From an uncultured Collinsella sp. (lineage in GTDB: Bacteria > Actinomycetota > Coriobacteriia > Coriobacteriales > Coriobacteriaceae), in contig CABUTP010000057.1 of NCBI GenBank assembly GCA_902494545.1, positions 1 to 8,291 of the forward strand: 8,291 bases of DNA, read 5' to 3'. How positions within the stretch are numbered: the first letter of the stretch is position 1; every line of letters starts with the position of its first letter. Below are positions 1 to 4,242 of the stretch, one piece after another. The notes beneath the pieces were generated by a model, which worked only from the letters and a program-made list of their open reading frames with translations, searched no databases and was not told the origin of the DNA. The position numbers were made by a program, and so were the translations under genes.

Positions 1-14
1 AACGACTAGTCGTT
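1..14. promoter_or_regulatory. Perfect 14-bp palindrome, possible operator
   Basis: AACGACTAGTCGTT reads identically on both strands and sits at the very edge of the window. A perfect 14-bp palindrome in an AT-rich intergenic stretch suggests a dimeric repressor site. It lies about 340 bp from the manX start, so it could equally belong to a gene outside the window. Function is inferred only. Confidence 0.35.
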
Positions 15-78
15 TAAGAACGTCCCCAATGACTACTTGCGCTAGAGCATAAGTCACGCTAATAGTCAAGTTATGTCT

Positions 79-252
79 GTTTAAACAAAATAGCGGCAGT
101 ACAAGCGCATTCGCGCTTGCCTAAAATCGATATTAATGAACAGCCTGCTTGTATCTGTAAAATGCACGGCTTGATGAGCGGCGCCTTGGCGGGTAATGAG
201 TGAAAAACCAGCAACGTAATCAACTTGTAACAAACCTAGACGTTTAAACAAA
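79..252. repeat. Two copies of GTTTAAACAAA, possible regulator sites
   Basis: The 11-mer GTTTAAACAAA occurs at 79-89 and again at 242-252, in the same orientation and 163 bp apart. Its first eight bases are palindromic. Recurrence of an 11-mer in one leader suggests a paired operator or activator site for the downstream PTS operon, though an AT-rich word could recur by chance. Confidence 0.3.
102..119. repeat. Short GC-rich hairpin in the leader
   Basis: CAAGCGC at 102-108 pairs perfectly with GCGCTTG at 113-119 around the 4-base loop ATTC. No T-run follows on the plus strand (CCTAAAATCG), so it is a poor intrinsic terminator. It could be an operator or part of the 3' end of an upstream transcript. 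Confidence 0.3.
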
Positions 253-300
253 TAATGCAACCTTTTGCAAATTTAGCGATAATTCCACAAACTAAACAGG

Positions 301-306
301 TATACT
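301..306 (+). promoter_or_regulatory. Candidate -10 box for the manXYZ operon
   Basis: TATACT matches five of six bases of the sigma-70-type -10 consensus and would start transcription around 313, leaving a leader of about 40 bases. The hexamer 17 bases upstream (GATAAT, 278-283) is not a -35 box, so if this is the promoter it probably needs an activator. A sigma-54 promoter was looked for and not found. Confidence 0.35.
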
Positions 307-353
307 TCCTTAATGTCATGTAGGGAATACGTAGACAAAAAGGAGGTTATGTG

Positions 354-1343
354 ATGGTAAGTATTGTTCTTGCTAGCCACGGGGACTTGGCAGCTGGAAT
401 CAAGCAGACGGGCTCGATGGTCTTTGGCGATCAGCCGTCTGTAGCCGTGGTCTCGCTCGAGCCGAGCATGGGCCCCGACGACTTCCGTGCCAAGGTCGAG
501 GAAGCAATCGCTTCCTTCGAGGACCAGGAGCAGGTGCTCTTCCTCGTTGATCTGTGGGGCGGCACGCCGTTCAACCAGATCAGCGGGCTCATCGAGGGCC
601 ACGATTCCTGGGCTATCGTCACCGGTGTCAACCTGCCTATGCTCATCGAGGCATATTCGCAGCGCTTTGACGCAAAGAACACTGCACATGCGATCGCAAA
701 ACATCTCGTGACTGAGGCTAAGGCTGGCGTGCGCGTCAAGCCCGAGTCTCTGGAGCCCGAGGAGAAGAAGCCGGCTACGGCCGCCGCTGCTCCTGCAGGC
801 GCCATCCCTCCGGGAACGGTCATCGGCGACGGGCACATCAAGATTGCCCACGTCCGTATCGACACCCGTCTGCTGCATGGTCAGGTGGCCACCACGTGGA
901 CCAAGCAGATCAACCCCAACCGCATCATCGTGGTTTCCGACGGCGTTGCTCACGACGAGCTCCGCAAGACCATGATCGAGCAGGCTGCCCCTCCGGGAGT
1001 CCATGCCAACGTCGTGCCCATCAAGAAGATGGCCGAGGTCGTCAAGGACACGCGCTTTGGTGACACCAAGGCCATGCTGCTCTTTGAGAACCCGCAGGAT
1101 CTGCTCAAGGCCATCGAGGCCGGCGTCGACATCAAGGAAGTCAACATCGGCTCCATGGCTCACTCCAAGGGCAAGGTCGTCGTCACCAACGCCGTCGCTA
1201 TGGGCGATGACGACGTTAAGACCCTCGAGGCCCTCAAGGCCAAGGGCGTCAAGTTCGAGGTCCGCAAGGTTCCTTCGGATTCCTCCGAGGATCTCGACGC
1301 CATGTTGAAGAAAGCTAAGGCCGAACTGGCCGCTCAAGCATAG
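354..1343 (+). CDS. manX: PTS mannose-family transporter subunit EIIAB (fused)
   Basis: Cytoplasmic phosphocarrier of a mannose-type sugar phosphotransferase system, 329 residues, close to E. coli ManX and streptococcal ManL in length and layout. The N-terminal EIIA domain (about 1-125) begins MVSIVLASHG, with His9 the expected acceptor of phosphate from HPr; the VDLWGGTPFNQ segment (65-75) is typical of the fold. An Ala/Pro/Glu-rich linker (about 127-157) leads to the EIIB domain (about 160-329), where RIDTRLLHGQV places the catalytic His at 175. ATG 354 is chosen because AGGAGG (341-346) lies 7 bases upstream; GTG 351 would leave only 4. The EIIC gene follows after an 18-base gap, so this is the first gene of a PTS operon. 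The family is certain; the sugar (mannose, glucose, fructosamine or another hexose) cannot be told from sequence. Confidence 0.95.
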   Translation: MVSIVLASHGDLAAGIKQTGSMVFGDQPSVAVVSLEPSMGPDDFRAKVEEAIASFEDQEQVLFLVDLWGGTPFNQISGLIEGHDSWAIVTGVNLPMLIEAYSQRFDAKNTAHAIAKHLVTEAKAGVRVKPESLEPEEKKPATAAAAPAGAIPPGTVIGDGHIKIAHVRIDTRLLHGQVATTWTKQINPNRIIVVSDGVAHDELRKTMIEQAAPPGVHANVVPIKKMAEVVKDTRFGDTKAMLLFENPQDLLKAIEAGVDIKEVNIGSMAHSKGKVVVTNAVAMGDDDVKTLEALKAKGVKFEVRKVPSDSSEDLDAMLKKAKAELAAQA

Positions 1344-1361
1344 TAAAGGAGGGTCCGATAC

Positions 1362-2180
1362 ATGTCTGCAATCACTATTCTGCTTGTTGCGATTGTCGCG
1401 TTGCTTGCCGGTATGGAAGGCATTCTGGATGAGTTCCAGTTCCATCAGCCGCTCGTGGCATGCACGCTTATCGGTCTCGTAACCGGTCACCTTCAGGAGG
1501 GCATCCTCCTGGGCGGTTCGCTCCAGATGATGGCCCTTGGCTGGGCTAACGTCGGCGCCGCCGTCGCGCCTGACGCCGCTCTGGCCTCGGTCGCTTCTTC
1601 GATCATCATGGTGCTCGCCCTCAACGGCGGCGCTACCGATCCGTCGAAGGCCGTTACCGCCGCCATCGCCGTCGCCGTCCCGCTGTCGGTCGCTGGTCTG
1701 TTCCTGACCATGATCTGCCGTACCATTGCTACCGCTATCGCTCACGCCATGGACGGTTGCGCCGAGAAGGGCGACTTCGCCGGCATCGAGCGCTGGCAGT
1801 ACATTGCCATCCTTATGCAGGGCCTTCGTATCGCCATTCCGGCAGTGCTTCTGTGCATCATCCCGGCCGAGGCAGTTACCAACGCGCTTAACGCTATGCC
1901 CGACTGGCTGTCCGGCGGCATGGCTGTCGGCGGCGGCATGGTCGCTTCCGTCGGTTACGCCATGGTCATCAATATGATGGCCACCAAGGAGACCTGGCCG
2001 TTCTTCATCCTCGGCTTTGTCCTTGCTGCCATCCCTCAGCTCACGCTGATCGCCCTTGGCCTCATCGGCATCTCCCTTGCCCTCATCTACCTTGGCCTTA
2101 AGGATCTGGCCAAGCAGGGTGGCGGCATGGGCGGTGGCTCCGGCGACCCGCTCGGCGACATTCTGAACGATTACGAGTAG
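1362..2180 (+). CDS. manY: PTS mannose-family transporter subunit EIIC
   Basis: Integral membrane sugar channel subunit, 272 residues, near the usual EIIC length of this family. It opens with a hydrophobic helix (residues 2-18) and then shows the family signature running from HQPLVACTLIGLVTG through LGGSLQMMALGWANVGAAV to APDAALASV (about 28-85), followed by several further hydrophobic segments up to about residue 250. The Gly-rich tail ending GDPLGDILNDYE is characteristic of ManY proteins. The start is supported by GGAGG at 1348-1352, 9 bases before ATG. It lies between EIIAB and EIID with gaps of about 20 bases, so the three are surely co-transcribed. EIIC works with EIID to bind and translocate the sugar, which EIIB phosphorylates during or after transport. 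Confidence 0.95.
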   Translation: MSAITILLVAIVALLAGMEGILDEFQFHQPLVACTLIGLVTGHLQEGILLGGSLQMMALGWANVGAAVAPDAALASVASSIIMVLALNGGATDPSKAVTAAIAVAVPLSVAGLFLTMICRTIATAIAHAMDGCAEKGDFAGIERWQYIAILMQGLRIAIPAVLLCIIPAEAVTNALNAMPDWLSGGMAVGGGMVASVGYAMVINMMATKETWPFFILGFVLAAIPQLTLIALGLIGISLALIYLGLKDLAKQGGGMGGGSGDPLGDILNDYE

Positions 2181-2196
2181 GAGGGGAGTGATACAT

Positions 2197-3117
2197 ATGG
2201 CAGAGAACAAGATTCAGCTCACCAAGGCTGACCGCAAGAAGGTTTGCTTCCGTCATCAGTTCCTTCAGGGCTCGTGGAACTACGAGCGTATGCAGAACGG
2301 CGGCTGGTGCTTCGCAATGATCCCTGCGATCAAGAAGCTCTACACCAGCAAGGATGACCAGATTGCCGCTCTTAAGCGCCACCTGGAGTTCTATAACACC
2401 CACCCCTATGTTTCCGCCCCCGTCATTGGCGTTACCCTCGCCCTCGAGGAGGAGCGCGCCAACGGTGCACCGATTGACGACGTCGCCATCCAGGGCGTCA
2501 AGGTCGGTATGATGGGCCCGCTCGCCGGCGTCGGCGACCCCGCCTTCTGGTTCACCCTTCGCCCGATTCTGGGCGCTCTGGGCGCTTCCATGGCCCTGTC
2601 CGGCAGCATCGCCGGTCCGCTGCTGTTCTTCTTCGCGTGGAACATCATCCGTTACGCTTTCCTGTGGTACACGCAGGAGTTTGGCTACAAGGTCGGCTCC
2701 TCCATCGCCAAGGACCTCTCCGGCGGTCTGATGGGCAAGGTCACCGAGGGTGCTTCCATCCTGGGTATGTTCATCATCGGCGCCCTGGTCGAGCGCTGGG
2801 TGTCCATCTCCTTCACCCCGGTCGTCTCCAAGGTCACGCAGTCTGCTGGCGCCTTTATCGACTGGGCTAACCTGCCCTCCGGTTCTGAGGGTGTCAAGGA
2901 AGCACTGACGATGTATAACTCCATCGGTGCTAACGCCCTTGATCAGGTGAAGGTCACCACGCTTCAGGCCAACCTCGATCAGCTCATCCCCGGCCTTGCC
3001 GCCGTGTGCCTGACCCTGCTGGTCTGCAAGCTCCTCAAGAAGAAGGTCAGCCCGATCGTCATCATCCTGGCTCTCTTCGCCGTCGGCATCATCGGTCGCG
3101 TCTGCGGCTTCATGTAA
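2197..3117 (+). CDS. manZ: PTS mannose-family transporter subunit EIID
   Basis: Membrane partner of EIIC, 306 residues from the chosen start, matching the usual ManZ length. The N-terminal part is cytosolic and carries the family pattern LTKADRKKVCFRHQFLQGSWNYERMQNGGW (about residues 7-36, quoted in part: FLQGSWNYERMQ), then AMIPAIKKLY and HLEFYNTHPYVSAPVIG. The block GVKVGMMGPLAGVGDPAFW (about 103-121) is the hallmark of EIID. Hydrophobic segments follow at about 128-155, 182-200 and near the C-terminus (about 265-305). An in-frame GTG at 2188 would add three residues but is only 3 bases from the GGAGG at 2180-2184, so ATG 2197 is preferred. It is the last gene before a strong terminator and completes the EIIAB-C-D permease. 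Confidence 0.95.
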   Translation: MAENKIQLTKADRKKVCFRHQFLQGSWNYERMQNGGWCFAMIPAIKKLYTSKDDQIAALKRHLEFYNTHPYVSAPVIGVTLALEEERANGAPIDDVAIQGVKVGMMGPLAGVGDPAFWFTLRPILGALGASMALSGSIAGPLLFFFAWNIIRYAFLWYTQEFGYKVGSSIAKDLSGGLMGKVTEGASILGMFIIGALVERWVSISFTPVVSKVTQSAGAFIDWANLPSGSEGVKEALTMYNSIGANALDQVKVTTLQANLDQLIPGLAAVCLTLLVCKLLKKKVSPIVIILALFAVGIIGRVCGFM

Positions 3118-3173
3118 GCACGCTTCGGCTTAAGACCGAGAGTTGCTAGGCAAGGGCTTTTGAGCCATTGAAA

Positions 3174-3220
3174 CGGACCGCACCCGGTGGGTACACTGGA
3201 TGCGGTCCGATTGTTTTATT
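3174..3220 (+). terminator. Rho-independent terminator after manZ
   Basis: CGGACCGCA (3174-3182) pairs with TGCGGTCCG (3201-3209). Inside it, CCGGTG (3184-3189) pairs with CACTGG (3194-3199, one G-T pair) around a GGTA loop, leaving a single C/A mismatch. ATTGTTTTATT follows at once. This is a strong intrinsic terminator 56 bp after the manZ stop and only 18 bases before the next start codon, so it separates manXYZ from the ManO gene or attenuates into it. Confidence 0.88.
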
Positions 3221-3237
3221 TGGAGGGCGAGGCGCGC

Positions 3238-3636
3238 ATGGCGCAATCTCAGAACAGCACGGTCGATCTGGCAACGCCGGCGACCTGCCTGATGGGGCTT
3301 ACCAGCCACGGTAACGTGATGGTGGGCAATAAGGCGTTTGAGTACTATAACGAGCGCAATCCCGAGGATTATATTCAAATTCCGTGGGACGAGGTCGACT
3401 ATATTGCCGCCGAGGTTTTGCGCGGCACCAAGAAGATCACGCGTTTTGCCATCTTCACCAAGGACAACGGTCACTTTACGTTTTCGACGCGCGACGACAA
3501 AGAGACGCTTCGCGCGGTCCGCAAGTACGTCGACGAGAATAAGCTTGTGCGTTCGCCCGACTTTATCGATGTGACGGCCAAGGGCGCCAAGAGCATCCCC
3601 TCCGTTATCAAAAACCTCTTCCACAAAGGTAACTAG
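3238..3636 (+). CDS. manO: DUF956 family protein, ManO-like PTS accessory protein
   Basis: Small soluble protein of 132 residues, close to the roughly 120 usual for DUF956. Family features are an N-terminus of the type MAQSQNSTVDL, the segment MVGNKAFEYYNERNPEDYIQIPW (about 28-50, quoted in part: AFEYYNERNPEDYIQIPW), a basic RFAIFTKDNG turn followed by HFTFSTRDDKETLRAVRKYV, and a C-terminal LVRSPDF motif. In Firmicutes such genes sit just after manLMN and the protein has been described as a regulator of mannose PTS expression; its mechanism is not visible here and no helix-turn-helix is obvious. The ATG at 3238 with GGAGGG at 3222-3227 is chosen over the in-frame GTG at 3187, which lies inside the terminator hairpin. 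No T-tailed terminator follows; a long palindrome begins 8 bases after the stop codon. Confidence 0.88.
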   Translation: MAQSQNSTVDLATPATCLMGLTSHGNVMVGNKAFEYYNERNPEDYIQIPWDEVDYIAAEVLRGTKKITRFAIFTKDNGHFTFSTRDDKETLRAVRKYVDENKLVRSPDFIDVTAKGAKSIPSVIKNLFHKGN

Positions 3637-3644
3637 CTCCTCAT

Positions 3645-3713
3645 AAGTTGCGGTGAAATAGTTCCTAAATACGGCTTTAGATGCTTCAGACAGGAACTAT
3701 TCCACCGCAACTT
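3645..3713. repeat. 69-bp palindromic element with 22-bp arms
   Basis: The arms 3645-3666 and 3692-3713 are complementary at 21 of 22 positions around a 25-base loop. The only mismatch (A3656 against C3702) becomes a U-G wobble in minus-strand RNA. No T-run follows on either strand, so it is not a standard terminator. The size and shape suggest a REP-like or other dispersed palindromic element, or an mRNA 3'-end stabiliser for manO. Whether it recurs in the genome cannot be seen here. Confidence 0.6.
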
Positions 3714-3755
3714 CGAAGTCTAGTCATGCGACGTATGGCGATGCAGTAAATCTGC

Positions 3756-3761
3756 TACACT
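3756..3761 (+). promoter_or_regulatory. Candidate -10 box for tRNA-Arg
   Basis: TACACT lies 11 bases before the first base of the tRNA, a position that would give a very short 5' leader. No good -35 hexamer is seen 16-18 bases upstream, so this is a tentative call. Confidence 0.3.
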
Positions 3762-3771
3762 AGTACAGCAT

Positions 3772-3847
3772 GCCTCCGTAGCTCAGGGGATAGAGCACCG
3801 CTCTCCTAAAGCGGGTGTCGTGCGTTCGAATCGCACCGGGGGCACCA
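3772..3847 (+). tRNA. tRNA-Arg (anticodon CCT)
   Basis: All four arms fold. The acceptor stem is GCCTCCG (3772-3778) with CGGGGGC (3837-3843, one T-G pair). The D stem is GCTC/GAGC (3781-3784/3793-3796). The anticodon stem is CCGCT/AGCGG (3798-3802/3810-3814) with loop CTCCTAA, placing anticodon CCT at 3805-3807. The T arm is GTGCG-TTCGAAT-CGCAC (3820-3836). Discriminator A3844 and an encoded CCA (3845-3847) complete 76 bases. It reads AGG, a minor Arg codon in a high-GC genome. A hairpin terminator follows after 9 bases. Genes for this tRNA are common integration targets of tyrosine integrases, and the defence genes downstream fit that role here. Confidence 0.96.
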
Positions 3848-3856
3848 GAAGAAATT

Positions 3857-3894
3857 GCAGGTCAGACGGTATAAATCGTCTGACCTGCTTCTGT
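3857..3894 (+). terminator. Terminator of the tRNA-Arg transcript
   Basis: GCAGGTCAGACG (3857-3868) pairs perfectly over 12 bp with CGTCTGACCTGC (3877-3888) around an 8-base loop, followed by TTCTGT. The T-run is short, but the stem strength and position 10 bases after the tRNA CCA support termination. Confidence 0.75.
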
Positions 3895-3919
3895 ATAGAT
3901 AGGGCTAAATAGACGATAG

Positions 3920-4002
3920 AGGGGTGAAAAAGGGGTGAAAGAAAGTTCTATGATGAAAACAGCTCGCCTACATATTTCACTCCGATATTTCACCCAAATA
4001 TC
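3920..4002. repeat. GTGAAA repeat cluster, possible integrase arm sites or operator
   Basis: AGGGGTGAAA occurs at 3920-3929 and 3931-3940, exactly 11 bp apart. ATATTTCAC, with the complementary core, occurs at 3972-3980 and 3985-3993, 13 bp apart. The last copy also forms a 7-bp inverted repeat GATATTT/AAATATC (3984-3990/3996-4002). Two direct and two inverted copies within 80 bp, just past a tRNA 3' end, resemble arm-type integrase sites of an attachment region. An operator for an unseen regulator is the alternative. Confidence 0.4.
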
Positions 4003-4003
4003 C

Positions 4004-4072
4004 GGTTTTCAACGCTTCCCACAGTCTGCGGGCTTATAAGAAGCCCTCCGCCTATGGGAAGCGTTGAAAACC
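4004..4072. repeat. Nested hairpin element 1, perfect 18-bp stem
   Basis: GGTTTTCAACGCTTCCCA (4004-4021) and its exact complement (4055-4072) enclose 33 bases. Within these, GGGCTT (4030-4035) pairs with AAGCCC (4041-4046) around ATAAG, giving a hairpin inside a hairpin. No T-run follows on either strand. It shares the word CGTTGAAAAC with the element at 4092-4177. It may be a dispersed palindromic repeat or a structured RNA. Confidence 0.6.
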
Positions 4073-4091
4073 TAGGGTGACGTTGCTGTGA

Positions 4092-4177
4092 GAAGGGCGA
4101 GTTTCCAACAGTCCCCGGCGTCTCCGGGTTTCGCCTGGGACCCTGCGACACCGTGGACCGTTGAAAACTCGCCCTTC
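4092..4177. repeat. Nested hairpin element 2, 23-bp stem with two mismatches
   Basis: Arms 4092-4114 and 4155-4177 match at 21 of 23 positions. Both mismatches (C4105 against A4164, A4110 against C4159) become G-U wobbles if the minus strand is transcribed. The 40-base interior folds further: CCCGG (4114-4118) with CCGGG (4124-4128), or TCGC (4131-4134) with GCGA (4145-4148). The architecture parallels element 1. It ends just before the promoter of the restriction gene. Confidence 0.6.
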
Positions 4178-4180
4178 CGC

Positions 4181-4208
4181 TTGGAAGAGGGCTTTTACCC
4201 CTTAAAAT
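4181..4208 (+). promoter_or_regulatory. Promoter of the MmeI-like/DUF262 operon
   Basis: TTGGAA (4181-4186, four of six matches to TTGACA) and TAAAAT (4203-4208, five of six to TATAAT) are separated by 16 bases. The predicted start near 4215 would give a leader of roughly 28 bases carrying AGGAGGT (4231-4237). Confidence 0.55.
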
Positions 4209-4224
4209 TGTCCGAAAGTGACAA
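4208..4224. promoter_or_regulatory. Inverted repeat TTGTC-N7-GACAA at the RM promoter start site
   Basis: TTGTC (4208-4212) and GACAA (4220-4224) flank 7 bases and overlap the end of the -10 box and the predicted transcription start, where a repressor would block initiation. No regulator gene is in the window, so the binding protein is unknown. Confidence 0.35.
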
Positions 4225-4242
4225 CGACGCAGGAGGTCCGGT

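Larger units (their letters stand above)
1..353. promoter_or_regulatory. AT-rich leader of the mannose PTS operon, no gene seen
   Basis: No open frame here has both a ribosome binding site and a sensible length; the best short frame (ATG near 137) ends after 12 codons without a Shine-Dalgarno. The stretch is clearly more AT-rich than the genes that follow. Visible elements are a perfect palindrome at 1-14, the octamer GTTTAAAC at 79-86 and 242-249 (each followed by AAA), a 7-bp inverted repeat at 102-108/113-119, and TGCAA/TTGCA arms around 256-269. These fit a long regulated leader of a sugar operon. Which regulator binds is not visible, because no regulator gene lies in the window. Confidence 0.55.

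Noticed and set aside
137..175. Short leader peptide upstream of manX
   Set aside because: A 12-codon frame with no ribosome binding site and no attenuator structure directly after it.
240..310. Sigma-54 promoter, as used by some mannose PTS operons with LevR-type regulators
   Set aside because: TTGCAA at 265-270 could suggest a -12 element, but no GG-containing -24 element lies at the required distance, and high-GC Gram-positive bacteria generally lack sigma-54.
273..2210. 645-codon open frame on the minus strand opposite manX and manY
   Set aside because: The opposite strand carries two unmistakable PTS genes with proper ribosome binding sites. The antisense product is Asp/Gly/His-rich low-complexity sequence with no family resemblance, a common shadow in GC-rich codon-biased genes.
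3187..3237. GTG 3187 as an earlier start for manO
   Set aside because: It lies inside the manZ terminator stem and would add 17 residues not typical of DUF956. ATG 3238 has a Shine-Dalgarno upstream and a family-like N-terminus.
4004..4177. CRISPR repeats or ordinary terminators
   Set aside because: There are only two unequal, internally palindromic elements without regular spacers, and neither is followed by a T-run on either strand.
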